Below, one piece after another: positions 21,401-36,100 of a stretch of DNA of 64,000 nt (position 1 is the stretch's first letter; the number at the start of each line of letters is the position of its first letter). Source of the DNA: Diprion similis (Eukaryota; Arthropoda; Insecta; Hymenoptera; Diprionidae); contig NC_060111.1 of assembly GCF_021155765.1 (NCBI RefSeq), forward strand, positions 186,001 through 250,000, given 5' to 3'. The translations under genes were made by a program, and so were the position numbers. The notes beneath the pieces were generated by a model. It saw nothing but the letters and a program-made list of their open reading frames with translations, did no database searches and was not told the origin of the DNA.

Positions 21401-24400
21401 GATTTCCTCTGCATAATATAGCCGAGCCTTTAAAATTTAAATTCAGGGTATTGTGTCAAACGTGCCTGGAACTCCACACACTTGAATTGAGGAATTTCCA
21501 GTTTCACCCCTTCGTTAATTTTAATGATTGTAAACTATATCTTGTACCATACACCTTGAACTGCCCGGAAGTGGCATCTAATAATAAATAACTACTTTAT
21601 ATATACTTTTTTTTTGCGCTACGCCGCGTGTGCTCACAACTGTTCTGTTTCTGTTATAACAACGTAGATGAACTTCCTGGTGACGCAATTCTCAGCGCTG
21701 GGACTAGCTTCCTTGTTGAGGTCTTCGCTGAGCCCACGAGCCGTTAGTCCCGCCACAAGACATGCCTTTGGCTTGGTTCTCGGCCTCTTCTTTGGTTACT
21801 TCAGTTTCGGCAAGTAAGCCAATTAAAAACCTCGACTCTGGTTGGCATTTAAAACCATTTCTTCTCATCTCTTTCTTGCTTTCTCTGTCTCATTCATTCA
21901 TTCATTCATTCATGTTCACTGCAGTCTGTCTTTCTGTTTCGAATAAATTACTAGGTATACTCCACGGATAGAGAATCTTTGAGAATTCACTGAGTTTCAA
22001 ATGACACATTAATGACTTTGGCTGATCGTTCCTTGGAACTGTACGTTGTACATTATTTAAATGAAACCCCAAGTAATTGACGCTTATCCGTTCACGTTGC
22101 TTGGATTAAATTTTGATAAAACAAACAACTGAAAACGTACAAATGATAAGATATGTATGTGCCGATAATGACGAGGGATTAACAATTCATGTTTAACGAA
22201 AAAACAAAAATCACTTTCAGACATGCGGTGCATTTGGCGGCACTTCCGGCTCTCTGCTACGTCGTCATGCGGACTCATGATCCTCGTAGTATGCAAAGGT
22301 TAATAACAATAATATTTTATGCATCTGTAAGTAATTATCAGTCTTGATTGGATATAACGAGGAAGATAGAAAAAAACCTCATGTGAATTATACAGGCGTA
22401 TCAATTTACTGTAATATCTGTGAACTTTAAAATAAGTTATCTGTAATATGTGAATAATAGTGGTCTCGTAAAAATGTTAGTCGGAGAAACATTTAGAGTA
22501 TTCACGAAGTCTATTGAATGAAATCGGACAAAGGATGGGGAAAAAATTCATGCATAGATTCCGGGTTTTAAAAAAAATGTTCAAAGAGACATTCATGAAT
22601 TAAACAATTTCACTTGAGACTGAAATTTGAGAGGGTTGAGAAAAAATGATTGTTTCTTGATTACAGGCCTGTGCTTCTCGTCGCGCTTCTTTATCTCTCC
22701 TGTATACATTTTCACCGCCAAGTATACGACTACGGTTCTTACACCCTGGACATAACAGGTAAGTATGTTGTTATACGCATAATGTATGCATGTCATCAGC
22801 CATACACACGCAATCAGCACGAGCAATGCTGCGGTAAATTATACCATCAGATCCTTGTTTGCTGCTTGTGCCCTGCGCACTGGACCAATTAATGGATCAC
22901 ATATATAGGCATATGTATTGCACACACTCGTCCGCGCAGCTTGGCAAATATCGCCATTTAATGTATTGAAAGTAGCGTATGTTCCTAATGCGACTTATAA
23001 TACAATTGCGTGACAGGTCCGCTGATGGTGATAACACAAAAGGTAACGAGCCTTGCCTACAGCGTCCACGACGGAATGACACGCAAGGAAGAGGAACTAA
23101 CTCCCTCGCAGCGATATCACGCCGTCAAGTGAGTTGCGAAAATTATCGAGTACATCTTACACGACTCGGCAAGCGGTTATTTGCTCGTTGTCCCACTCAC
23201 CCAGCTATTAGAAACAAGTTATCGCTTTAAGTATGTCTACCTTGTACTTATACCTGTACGGTCTATATTATACCTACATGCGCTTGGAATGTGAATGCAT
23301 GCTGGTTGGTCGGGTATAAGAAAAAGTTGGGGCAGTGTTACATGAGTAATGGATATGTATTGTTTTTCATGCAGCAGTACTTCATTCTCATCCGTACTCT
23401 TATACGTATGTTCTTTTTGTTATTATCCCATTCGAGTCTGCTGCTGCATCGCGGAGTTTGCGGCCAAGTTTCGTGATGATTCACCGTAACACTTGTGACG
23501 TCGCTAGTTTCATTCTGGGACGTTGTTCTCTCTTTGGGGCCCCAGTTGCAGTTCTTACCTGAAAACTGTGAGAACCCAATAATTGAACATTTTAATCGAT
23601 CAACTAGAACAATGCCGGTTTTATTCTGAAGTAATTATTACGAAAGTCTAACAGGTTTAAACGCTTTGTAAGCAGTTTTACCACAGACTTAATTGTCGGA
23701 TGTGTTGCTTGTGTATCATACACGTGTGCATACCTCTGGCGGTCCTAATTCATGAATTTCAACGTGGGCCTGATCTCTTTCCTCGAACTTGTTTCGATTA
23801 AATTTGACATCGACAAGTGACTTGTGCTATGCAAACCGAATGCTCTGACTTCTTCATTGCATTTTGAATTTCATTTTTATTCTCTGACACAGTCTACACT
23901 TTTTGTGATGACTACCTTACATGAGAAATACCGTATAATTTCGCAGTCCAAATATAACAAGTCTCTACAGGGTTTTTTTCCAGACCATCTGGTCAAATAC
24001 TACAAATTTTCATGGAAATCCAATTCAAATACACCGTGTATTTTTGTGTTTCAGAAAAATGCCTACAGCCCTTGAGTATTTCGCCTACGTCCTACACTTT
24101 CAAGCGTTGATGGCTGGTCCGGTTATTTTCTACCGTGACTACATTGATTTTATCGGCGGTCACAATATTTATGGCTCGAAAACGTTAGCTGTGAGGAATT
24201 GATTCTTTCGGATTCTACATACTTTCTTTCGCATCGAAATTTCCGTCCTCTAGTCATTCTTTCTAATTTTATATATTCTTTATTCTCAGGGCTACACGGA
24301 CAAGAATTTGAACAGTAACAAGATCGTCTTGGAACCTTCGCCGCGTCTGGTTGTGGTAAAGAAGGTTCTTGCCAGCTGTATGTGTGCTGTAATATTTGTC

Positions 24401-25908
24401 TCTTTCATACCATCCTTTCCGATACAAAAAATCAAAGGTTCGTACGCTGAATTTCTTTTTCACCCCGATTCTTTTATACGACATTTGTTGATTGATGTCG
24501 GAAAACAATTTTCTACTTTTCTCTCCAGAGGATGACTTCATCGAAAATACGACTCTTGGTTACAAGGTGGGCTTTCTTATGGTGTCCACGATGCTAGTTC
24601 GCTTCAAGTACTATCACGCGTGGCTCTTTGCTGACGCTATATGCAACAGTTCGGGCCTCGGCTTCAACGGTTACAATGTCGATGGCACCGCGCGCTGGGA
24701 CCTGATTTCAAACGTCGACGTACTTAAGTTCGAAGTTCGTACACCAGGCATTTTCATTTTATCATTCTTTTATTTTGATAATGTATTTATCCCCTACTTT
24801 CTGTTTTACCTTGTATTCAAAAAGTACATGATATTCTTTTATCAACTCGTTTATAGACGGCGCTTAGCCTAAGGGACAGCATAGAGCAGTGGAACAAGGG
24901 TACCAATCGGTGGCTACGCATGATCGTTTACGAAAGGGTAGAAACACACAGTACTATCCTCACCTACGCGTTGTCCGCGCTATGGCATGGTTTTTATCCT
25001 GGCTACTACTTGACCTTTGCTGGAGGGGCGTTATTCACCTTCGCAGCGCGATCTGTAAGTCACAACAAAGACAAAAGTTTTGTAGCCTTATTATGCATAG
25101 TTGAGGAAACACTTAAGCTCCCACCATTTTCTGCATCAGCATGGTGGGTATTCGAATTCTCGAAAAGCATATATAACCATTACAATAGTGTGAGAATCAC
25201 AGACGGTCTCTACGCAGTCCAATTTTTGCAGTTGTTTTCTGCCCGTAATACGTGCAAAGTGGCAGTGTTTTAAAATTTTTCGATGAACATTTCGATATTT
25301 TTTTGTTCAGTGAAATTTCTTTAAGCTGGATATTCATGTAGGTATACTTTGTAACGTAACGATGAATACTTGTAAGTTGAAAAGTTTGGATTGGATGGAA
25401 ATATTAGCAGGTTATTAATTGCTTCACATTTCATTCATTATTTCAATTCTTACACAGATACGGCGACACGTTCGACCTTACTTCCTCGGATCGAATGTTT
25501 CCAAGCTATTTTACGATACGCTTACTTTTTCCACAACTCGAGTTTTCATGGCATACATCACCTTCAGCTTCATTCTACTCGAGTTCTACCCCAGTATCAG
25601 ACTGTACCTGTAAGTTGAGTCAGCTGTCCTGTATGCTCAATTTCTTCTCACGGAATTAATTTATGGAAATTGTTTATTTACTTTTTCTACACAGACACAT
25701 GTACCTTGCCCCGCATATTTTGGCACTGGCAGCTCTAATTCTTTTGCCGAAATTGTCGGCGCTAATGCACCACCAAAAGATTACTACTGCTGCCGCTACG
25801 GCTGCAGCCTCGGACATTTCTACAAAAAAACATGTGTCGAATGGTCACGGCGGGCCAGTTGCTGACCGCATGGCTCACGTCGCCCACCTCGCACAAAAGG
25901 CTCAGTAA
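18455..25908 (+). CDS. oys: MBOAT lysophospholipid acyltransferase (oysgedart, MBOAT1/2 type)
   Basis: Eleven exons join in frame to 522 residues: 18455-18541, 21668-21813, 22221-22298, 22667-22758, 23017-23128, 24055-24190, 24290-24437, 24529-24734, 24857-25054, 25458-25609 and 25695-25908. Family blocks in order are LPIDQMNFLVTQ near the N-terminus, YDYGSYTLDITGPLMVITQK, SLAYSVHDGMTRKEEELTPSQ, AGPVIFYRDYIDFI, KYYHAWLFADAICNSSG, ARWDLISN and SALWHGFYPGYYLTF. The MBOAT catalytic pair is visible as N328 in RWDLISN and H379 in LWHG. Many hydrophobic segments fit an ER membrane enzyme that reacylates lysophospholipids; substrate preference cannot be read from sequence. The C-terminal tail is Ala/His-rich and variable. 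The length and the match to MBOAT1/2 favour oys over the related nessy or farjavit. AATAAA at 26017-26022 is the probable polyadenylation signal. Confidence 0.93.
18542..21667 (+). other. First intron of the acyltransferase gene
   Basis: A 3.1-kb intron after the first coding exon (GTAAGC donor, AACGTAG acceptor). It is AT-rich. A pair of short inverted ends (GGTGTTTCA type) at about 20364 and 20685 hints at a small decayed inverted-repeat element, but the match is only about 9-10 bases. Nothing else could be supported. Confidence 0.45.
21891..21913 (+). repeat. (TTCA)n microsatellite
   Basis: CATT/TTCA units repeated about six times inside an intron of the acyltransferase gene. Confidence 0.85.
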
Positions 25909-26016
25909 ATCGGTTATTGCACAAAGCTGGACAGCTGTAATTCTAATCTATACGTATAATACCTACTACTAATCGTAAGTTTTATATAAAGCAAAAATAT
26001 TTTTATGGATATTTTT

Positions 26017-26022
26017 AATAAA
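26017..26022 (+). terminator. Polyadenylation signal of acyltransferase gene
   Basis: AATAAA lies 109 bases after the stop codon in AT-rich sequence. It is the first canonical hexamer downstream. Confidence 0.5.
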
Positions 26023-28187
26023 AATTACAACATATCATAAACATACGCGTTCATAAGCGTTGAGGTTAGAAGGTAGAGATCAGGTGCGTGCAACTGAGAT
26101 CTATCTCACGTTTATTCTGAAAAAAAAGGATAAGAGAAAGGGACAAAAGAAGTGTAGACCAATGCATTATGATGCAACCATTGTGATCCGAAAATTTCGA
26201 AAATTGATTTTTATACCAAGCGTTTTTGCACAAATTCACGGTGCACTTGTTTCAATAATTGGGGTATTCGGCGCTGTGAGTGTGTGAGTGAGCCACAGAA
26301 TTTTCTACAGATTCGAGAGAGTTTTTTAATTACTGACTGACTATTTGTTTTTCTCTTCTTTGTTTCAACTTTGGACATTGATAAGATTAGAGATACTCGA
26401 ATGTTTAAATTATATAATGTGTATGATGCATGTTGTTTCAATAAGAAATGTGGGTGGCATGCATTTGATTGAAACAATTTATTATTTCGTAAAAATGTGA
26501 ACATTTTTAATGGTAGTTTAGCGATTACAGATACTACGTACTGTTATATTAGCTCAATAGCTTGAAGATGCGTAAATTTACGTAATTTCAACTCATTTTC
26601 CCACCTATTTGGACCCTCTATACGTACCGATATGTATACACGTTATGACTGACTCGTATTGTATTAAGATATGTAGCAGAGGCGTACATATGTACACATG
26701 TATATATAATTTGAATACTTTTTACAAATGTTTATGTCCAAAAGAAACGAAAGGAAAAAAATACCAACAAATATTTGTTTTCACTGTTGAGTAGAGAATA
26801 ACGTGTTTTTTTGTATTGCTTTTTTTTGTTTCATTGAAATTTTGTTATTAGTCACCGTATCTTACACTTATCACCCTGATAATCATTGTGCGGTTTAATC
26901 GCACGTAATCCTATTTGGACGTAGGTGTAATAATATCTGCAATATAATAGATTGGTCATATTCCATCATAAGCTTTGAATGATTCTTTTTTCGTTGTTTA
27001 TTCTTAACTTGAGCCGGAAATGTAATATTCAAAGCGTTATCGACAAATTATCACTGTATATATATCGACATAATGATTATAACGACTGATATGATTGAAT
27101 CGTGTAAAAATTCACTTGCAAATTCGAGAGTAACCGTGAAGTTTCTTAAAGCATGAATATGTCCTGCAAATTCTACACGTATTAACCATCGGGCATTTAT
27201 ATTTTTCCAAACTTACAAAAATTTAATAATTTAAGATATGCATGCGTGACCCATCCACATACGTATATACATGCACCATACCATATTTATGTATATATAG
27301 GTATTGTTACACAGTGAAATATTGTTTGTATAGTATTAATTCATAATTGTGCTAATTGCATTTAAATAATAATTTGTTATTGGTCTGGCCGCTTTAAAGA
27401 CTACGTGTTTCTTATCGACAGCCTCCGGATACAAAGTTGGATGAAATTTACCAACTTTGATCTACTATTTCAAATTTTTAAATGGAGAGAAATGGTCTCC
27501 GCAAAAATTTTGCTAGAAATCTGAAAAATTAAGTTATGGACCTAATATTTGTAACCTTGAAATAGTAATTTTTCTTTTGTAAATTCAACTCTAAACATAT
27601 CCTGAAGGCTGAAAGTCTAACAAAGACTTAAAAAACTGCTTACTACGTTTGATAAGTGGACAAGTACAGTACGCTTTTGCTCCGGTCAAACGGCGTACGG
27701 ATAGCACAAATGAATATCACGTTGCCTGGATGCTAGGCGTTCACTAGTTCCATGTAAAAGAAGCGTTCGTACCGGCGGCACCGGCTCATTCGATTCTCCA
27801 CGAAATTGGCATACACGCAATCGATCAAGCTGCACGTAATCAAGCTTACAAATCTTTCGAATCGCAAGGGATTGCCCTGCGTAGTTCAACCCTACATAAG
27901 TAGTTCTTCCCTACACGGCGTGGTTGGCAGTCGCGAAAACAGCAGCGTAGAATGACTTTGGAGGTTAGTCGCGTTGGTAATATAACGGTATGAAATTTAG
28001 AGAAATCATTATTTCGGAAGTTCGATAAAAACATTGAAGCTGATCGTCGGACATCAATGTTATTTTCGAATGAAAAGTATTGTCTTTTCTCGACAGGTTC
28101 CTACCATTGTCGCCAAGCCACAGAATATTGTTATTAATATAATGCAGCGCATATTATACTGCAAGACTTTTTTTGTTATCCGTGGGC

Positions 28188-28295
28188 ATTTCATTTGACG
28201 CAGAAATATAAAGAAATTTCATGAATTCTACGAAATCGCAATAGTTAAATTCGTAGAGTTCATGGCATTGTTTTATTTCTGCGTCAAATGGAAAT
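28188..28295. repeat. 108-nt imperfect hairpin
   Basis: Arms 28188-28234 and 28250-28295 are near-complementary over about 46 bases with a few mismatches and one bulge, around a 15-nt loop. The inner paired block pairs TTCTACGAA with TTCGTAGAG. The outer block pairs CATTTGACGCAGAAATA with its complement. It could be a miRNA-like precursor or a small foldback transposon. No target-site duplication is evident. Confidence 0.6.
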
Positions 28296-28386
28296 CCATC
28301 GGAGTCTTTTTGTTTAGAATTGCATGTAGGATGGAGTCGTCAAGCCCTTTTTGGTTGTCGAGATGCGTGGACTTCGATATTTGAAG

Positions 28387-28387
<1 letters not shown>

Positions 28388-28412
<25 letters not shown>
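28388..28412. repeat. (TA)n microsatellite
   Basis: A run of about twelve AT dinucleotides followed by ACACAC. Confidence 0.85.
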
Positions 28413-28421
<9 letters not shown>

Positions 28422-30803
28422 TCAACATCGAAATCGACTAGGGCACCTCCTTAAGACCCGTGACAAGTATATAGCAAGTGCCAAGTCCATTGAGGACACG
28501 GCACTCACATTTTCGCCAGACCTTCCACGTATTGTTGTCAGCCTGCGAGCTAATCTCAGATCATTAACATCTTTATCCTCGAGAGGAAACCACGAGCGTG
28601 AAGTACAATCCCACGTGTTACGGGGACACCTGCGACAAGTAATTTTACAAACAATTTCGCAAGGTCAGGCCGCTCGGATTTTTTTCCCATTCTCTTCTTT
28701 CTTCTTTTAACGCGTAATGTGCAGTTGAGAACTTTATATAGCCACTCAGTAAACGAATTCAATCCTGTATCATTTCATTCAACCGTTTCATGTAATCCCA
28801 GTTAACGCAGGCGTTAGGTATATATCGTAATTACTGCCTGCAGAGTTAAATCAACCGCTCTCGTCGGCGCGACGCTTTGTGTATAACAATAATTATGCAA
28901 AGAAATTAACGCGTGGATCATCCGACTTCTACGCTTGGGATATAAAGATAACGCACGCGTTATAATCTTCTCGTATATTATATTTTTTTAAAAAGTTATG
29001 TAACAATGTCCACAAGCATTAGACTTAGCGATAAGTAGTCACTGTTAAGGATTCGAACATACAATCACGCACAACATTCGACGAAGTAAATAACGCGAGG
29101 ATATCACAATTTCATTATTGTCCGTTCAGCCTGTAACGAGCCGTAGGTTATTTGAATAATCTGCAGCTCGCGATGCCAATCTTTTATCGTCATGCAAAGT
29201 ACAATATTACAACAAATTTCATTGAGCATAATTATGCACCTTTGTTTATGTGCGAATCTGAACGATTGCAAGGCAAAAAGTTTCCACGCCACGCGAATCT
29301 TCCGATGAAAAAGTATTAATTATTTATCGTTTCCATCTCTACAAACGCGCGTAAAACGAAATCGTCTTTTTGCGCCCATATTAAATCTGTTAGTGACCAT
29401 GAAAGTTTTGCAACTGAATCCTTGATCGAAAGTTGCACCGCAAGGGTGACAAATTTCGCACGTTTAATTCGTTTGGAACAATTGGTTTTTTTATACATTC
29501 CTTTCCGTCCGTCAGCACCTGTACAACCAAGCTTGATTCATTATAATTGAAATGTTATGATATGACGCATTATGAGAATATATTACGGAAGATTTACACA
29601 AATTCTCCATCGATGCTCGAGATTGTCGGTAGACAATCACGTTAGCGATGCACCATCTGTACAATTAAGTCTTACAGGTAGACGTAACTGTTATACGTCT
29701 CGGTACCTGAAACACGATTAATTAACGCCGGTGAAATTTTTTCAATAGGGCTTACGTGTCTGCTAATCAAGAACGCGAATCTTAAGGCCTGCAGATGCTT
29801 GGCGTTAGCTGATAATAATTCTTTTCATGGCGCATTCGAATTGGGGTTCCTTCGCTGGGTATTCAAGCATGTATGTGAGCCAAGGCGACGGCAGCCGCGA
29901 AGTTCGGAATTGGTAATTAGTCACTATTGCGTTCCTCTCAACTCTCTTTGATTTAGAGAAGCATCGTAACTCGCATAGAGCTAGGCACGAAAGGAGAAAG
30001 AATTAGCATTAGATAATAATGTATGTACATGGACAGTCTTGTGCGGTCAGAAAAAGTCGTCGATATTTCTGACCCATCATACAATGCATATAGACGCGAG
30101 TAAAAGTGTGACCGCAGTCGGTTCGTGTCATTTCAACTTTTGCCAATTCGCTGATGTCTTTCACGTAGCATTGCGCACGAGTTGGAAGATTATAGGTTGT
30201 ATCTGTAGTATATCGCAAGTTTATCGCCGAGTAAATACCGAAGGTTTATCCGAAGGCAATTGATGTTGGCTCGGCTGCACATTTCGCGACCAAGTTGCAA
30301 CATTTTTTCAATACGTGTTTAGATTTTAAAAATTCACCATACCGTGTAACGACCATACCATGCAACGACCGAACCGGACAATTTCTTTCGCGGACGCGCG
30401 GCGAAGTGTTGCCAACCTGTATCACCGTATAAATTGATGATACTGGTGCCCGTTATTGCAGAAACCACGTATGGACATTCGACAAGCTTAAAGAGCTGGC
30501 TCATTTAATCAGAAAATTCTTCGCACCTATGCTCGACGACATACGGGTGCAATTTGTTCGTTGTTCTACTAATTCGAAAATTAGTCACGTGTTCGGTTAC
30601 TGGTGCGGAACAAAGAATTTCTCTAATTTTTGTTACATATTCAGTATTCAGTTGAACTTCAGTCCACGTGCTATGGACAACGAACATCGCAGTTGTCTCT
30701 GCTCGCTCCATCGGCGAGGACGAGGACCACCCTACGCATGATGATCGATTGGGAGTCATCTAAGGAAGGAGACACACCGCAGAAGCGCGTGCTCCTCATG
30801 AGA

Positions 30804-30843
30804 CCAAGAAGGAGGAGAAGAAGAAAAAGAAGAAGAAGAGGAA
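30804..30843 (+). repeat. Purine-only (AAG/GAG)n tract
   Basis: GAA/GGA triplet-like low-complexity purine tract. It produces Arg/Lys-rich open frames that I do not take as coding. Confidence 0.7.
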
Positions 30844-33013
30844 AACAACAGTATTCTGGTGCAACACGCGGTGAAACTCGTCTCCTTTGGCGAATGAGCC
30901 AGTTGGCGGAATCGATCGGTAAGTAATAGTTCATTCACGCTTATAGTAACGAGATAGCTAGTTCCTCCAATTTCTGACCATCTGATACTAGAATTGCTCA
31001 CCGTTTAAAATATCATTCACATACAGAGGTGATACAAACGATATTCACGAAAAGACTTTGAAACATGTTGACCAACGCAATGTTATTGATTCCTCGTACG
31101 TGATGTGTCCTTGCAGGCCAATTCATTATAATACGTTCTTAAACTTGACGCTCAAGAAGTTTTGCCCACTTGACGTTTGCCTGCGGCACAACTGTTAGGT
31201 TGTTTGTCTTCTTCGTCGTGACGCCGGACTTGATTCGGCGTGAGCTGCGTGTAGTGGTCTCTTGGATTTACTCGAATGACAAATCGAAACATATACAGTT
31301 GTTGCCCTGACGTATGATTGTATTCTAACGGCGCGATCGAAGTTGGAGAGTATCTGTACGGTGTGTGATTATGACAGTCTTCCTCTCCTACAGTCTAAGC
31401 TTTAGTCTAGGAAATCTAGACAAAAATTAATGAAGCAGTGAAGTGTGGTGCCCGAGTGCTCGCTTAGGCCATAGAAAGATTATATAGAGTACCTAGAAGA
31501 GCCGTGAGGGTACGTTTATTGATAATGCGTTTGGTCATCCGTGCCTTAATTAGGCCTTAATTAAGGTGGCCCGGTTTAGCGCCGTTCATTGTGGATTATG
31601 TCATACCGAGAAACATATTATGTATCACATCATAGATTCAGGTGCTTGTTTTATTCCGAGGAGACCGAAAAATTCTTGGAGGGGACATCACGAGTCGTAG
31701 CGTCCGTATGGGGTTTCGTAATTTTGCCACTGCTACTCCGAGAAATAATACGCAACGTTGATATACCTGCACGCGTTACAAAAAGACTCCGTCGTAAACT
31801 CCTCGGCGAGTATGTCATGTATATGTACATATTAGAGATTAGCCTTCTTCTCGAATTCTCGTCGACCAGAATTCCTGTGCATGCATACAGCCGGTGCCTT
31901 GACAACGGCATGCCGACTACATGAGTTGCGAAGTAAATCTTGTTTACCTGTAAGGTACTTTTACGTTGGATTACGACGACGGACGAGTCTTCAATTCGAT
32001 ATGGTTATAACTATCGAAAAATTGTCTACTAATTACCCGCAGTTTACTAATTTCTTAGAAACAATTCATCAATGAAATGATTTCCACGCCAAATGATTCA
32101 GAGTGTAGCTTTGCAACTTTTAGGTGAAAAAAAACAAACAAAGAAACCCAATTAGGGCAAAATTTTCGATCGACGAGCTTTCTGATATATAGGTCCATTT
32201 TTGAATCAGTTGAAAACTCTCTCTCTCTCTCTCACTCTCTCACTCACTCTTACAATCAAGGGTAAACCTCGTCCGCTATTCTTATGCAACACGTGGCTAC
32301 AATAGAATTTCGCAAGGTTACTAGATTATGGGTAGGGAATCATGGAAAATGTGAGAACCAGGTAGACTGGGCTTTCTCGAAGGATACAAGATATAATATT
32401 CACATCAATAACAGTTTAAATAGTCCCAGATGCGGTCACTTAACCGTAGGAATAAATTTACGAAAGATTAGTTGTGGTCCTTCATCGTGCATGCGATGGA
32501 CCGCATGCATATATCTATTATACTCACAGGGAATAGACTTGACATGTGGAAATCGTATCTGGGTGCGGAATGTAATTCGACTATCCGTAAAAATTCAAAT
32601 TTTCGCTAGCGAATCGCACGTGAAAGATGACGAGTGAAAGGAACGATGAGCTGAATATACATTGCGGTTAAGTAAAACGGGTCAAATGTAATGTATACTC
32701 TGTAACAGTGATTATACAAAAGGAAAAAATGACCGATATACCGGCTATAATTAGTTATGTGTGGGAATTCCGAGGCACGGGAAAACCCTTAGCCGTCGTC
32801 TGCCAACGCGGCGAGGCCTGCCGGCCTGGCTTGGCTTTACTTGGCTTGACTACATTTACGGAATTCGGACCATAGAAGTTAAGTGTAGAAAGTGACATAT
32901 CACTTGAATACGCTGGTGATGAGCCGCTGGAGAATCGCTATGAGCATATTGAGCAATAATTGCACAATTGATAAATTCAAACACTGTAGCATGAAAAAGA
33001 TCTATGAAGCGGG

Positions 33014-33137
33014 AGAGAGAGAGAGAGAGAGAGAGATTTGCAATCCACTATAATGTGTTGCACTTTGCAAATCCACCCAGAGAGTGGAAAAGCTTTTTAA
33101 CAAAAACTGTAGAAGAGAGAGAGAGAGAGAGAGAGAA
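33014..33137 (+). repeat. Paired (GA)n microsatellites
   Basis: Two GA runs, near 33014-33037 and 33113-33136, are separated by about 75 bases of unique sequence. They are the source of a spurious Arg/Glu-rich open frame. Confidence 0.8.
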
Positions 33138-36100
33138 GAGAGAAAATAAAAGGGAATTCTCTTGCCTTTCGCTCAAATCGAAAATCAAGTCTGGCCCATC
33201 GAGAAAGTGCGTCGAGATCAGTCCACTCAGTTCTTCTCGGTCGAATTCTTGGGATTTCCGCTTAATTGCGGTCCACTTGGTCTTTTATGAGCCAGCGTGT
33301 GTACCGCGTGTTCCTGTTTCGACGATCGTTTGTTATTAAAATCAGTAAAATAACTCAGTTTTCGGCATGGTCAGTGATTATCCCACTTTATCTTCTACTT
33401 GCATTGCGCTCCGTTGTGCAATTCTTAAATATTTGGAACGCCTGCCTGTAGGTCAACAAGGTATGAAGTAAAAAAACATCAACCGAACCGAGGTGGTACA
33501 GTAGAATAGACAAACAACAATAACTCTATATAGAACATTGCCTAACCGTACCTACATAATTTCACCACTCATTGTCGAGCAAGTTTGCTTGCCGGATTTC
33601 GAAAAGGAATCGACTGTAATCACACACGTTACTACTGATGATAAAATGGTCTTGGTTTACAAAATAATTCATTACGCAATGGATCTTTGTGCTGTGGTGA
33701 GTGATAAAAAAATTAGAAAAATATTAATAACGAGGCTCTGGGCGAAAACATCTGCTGGTCATTAATCTTTGAGCTCGAATCATAGAAAAACAGGTGACAA
33801 TTAACGTCCGTGCAAGAAAGTTCCCATCTTAAAAGATGGCGAATATTGCAAGGCTACACGTTATACAATTCAAATTACGTTGGAGTATGAAGAAGGAGGA
33901 AAAGAATAATTATATAAAACGTTTCGTCTCATTATTAGGCCAGATCTTGACGCCACACTCTGCAGTATTTTGCTTTGAATAAATACTATGCTCTGGGCTC
34001 AATAATATTTTTGAAACGTTTGAAAAACACCATTCAATAGAAGGATACAATGTTTTTGTAATACTTGAATATATTTTTAATAGGTTTTAAAAACTTCTAT
34101 ATATGATAATGTTATAAGATTAGCTCGGAAATGTATCTCAAAAACATTTTTCAAATATGTCTTGTAAAAATATTCACAACTTAAATTTTTCTTGCGTCAA
34201 CACAAAAGACGTATTGCAAAAATGTTTCGAATATTTCACGTTGTAATATGCAGTCAGGTATAGGTGAATACTCGAGCGTACACATTCAAGCTAGACCTTG
34301 TATTAATATTTTATCACACGGTCAGCTGACATTTGCCATTTTGGCCGCGTATTTTTTCTTGCGAAATGCACACTCACTCATGTGCTTGTGATCATGAAAA
34401 TCTATAAGAAAGTATGAAACTCAGAGATTCGTAGAAAAAAGAATCGACCGTTACTTATATACGTACGTACTTTAGTGATGCCGGTAGCACGCATGCAGTT
34501 AGATATTATAGTTTATAACAGGAGCTATTCGATGTAGAAATTGTTCCTATTAACAACCGGTTGTTCGTTCTGCGAATTTTATTTATCCATCCTTCTTCCG
34601 CATCTATAAAAATCCGAATAAACAGAAAAAGGCTGGTGTAATTAAAAAAAAATCTTTTTTCTTAAATATGCCACATTCGCTGTACACTTATGCTGTATAC
34701 CTATTGATACCTGTACACAGACATTAAGAGACGCGGCAATCAAGAGAATGTGGATTCACGCGTTATGCAAAATCAGTACCTACTGAAGTTTGTTCCACTT
34801 ACACAATCCCGCAGAAAGGAAACAGCTGGCAATTTTGATCGTTGCATTTTAGCCATAACTACCAGTTTTAGGTAAAATTTATACCTATGTTATTTTAATC
34901 TCATGCGAGTTATTTAACAATTGGTGTGTAATAGTGCGACTTGCGTTTAGAACTACCCATCAAATCAATTAATCATTTTACTTGCAGTAAACATGTGCGT
35001 ATTCCGCACTTCGTTTACAGACTTAATGCATTAAGACACGAAGGTAATATCAAGGATGTGTAATTTTAGAGTAATCCACCGTCTGGGATATCACCGTTCC
35101 GTTCTACCTATAGTAGAAACAATATCGTCACCTTGTCGACTAATTAACTTACAATGTTATGATATATTCGACATAGGTTTAAACAGTGCATTGAATTAGT
35201 TTTGACAAATATTTTTTTTAACCTTACGCAAATTGTACGTGGTAAAAACATCATGCGGCTGCGGTATAGGCGACTAATAAAATTCCACTGGCACGATATA
35301 CACACTTGACTGTGAAGCCTTGAGAAAGAAATTCGACCTTACATTTTGCGCGAATTAAATACGGTACGAAATCAAATTTGCACAATGAATATGTGACCAT
35401 GTAACGTCGTATATGATACTTTTCTAGACAAAGCTGCATTACTCGTATAACAGCTATGGATCGCTCGAATAGAGTGTGCGAAGATAATACATATAATATA
35501 CATAGGTATATGTATGTATAATTGTATATATGCCATATTTGCACGCGACCGCTTCAATTTCCGATTTTTTTTTTTCGCACAATATACAAGATCCGATCAT
35601 CGTGCTCAGCGGATTGGTTTTGACCCCGGTGTTTTTCACTCACATTGATTCAAAATTTACATACATATCAAATTTCGCTTAGCATATTAGGTATAAACGA
35701 CCGAAAATTAGGTATCGACAAATTTAGGAGACCGATCGCATCGAGTCGCGAAAGCTACAAAAATTCCACAATAAGGCCGAAACCAGCGGCTTGTAAAAGT
35801 TTAGCTTGTGAAAACCAGTAAACGGGATATTACTTTATGGTCCATTGAACTCTAGAATCTTGAATATGCCTGTGAATTTGCTGATTAGTAGACCAGGATA
35901 AACTACTCGAGTAGATGTATCAAGAATTTAAAAACAGGTTCTATTTTATTCGCAATGAGTTTATGAGAAAAGCGAAACGAGCATATTATAAAATTAAAAT
36001 AGGTATATCATGAAAAGGTGACGAGAGCCTACAAATAATTACAAAATAATTTTATTTAAAAACCAGCAAAAGTTAGCAATTTAAAACCTTCGATGGAATA

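Noticed and set aside
28351-28710. 119-codon open frame
   Set aside because: It begins in a TA microsatellite and ends in low-complexity Phe codons, with no conserved blocks or splice partners.
30630-31001. Overlapping Arg/Lys-rich and Leu/Ser-rich frames on both strands
   Set aside because: They are produced by the purine-only repeat tract at 30804-30843.
33004-33339. 111-codon Arg/Glu-rich frame
   Set aside because: It is a translation of GA microsatellites.
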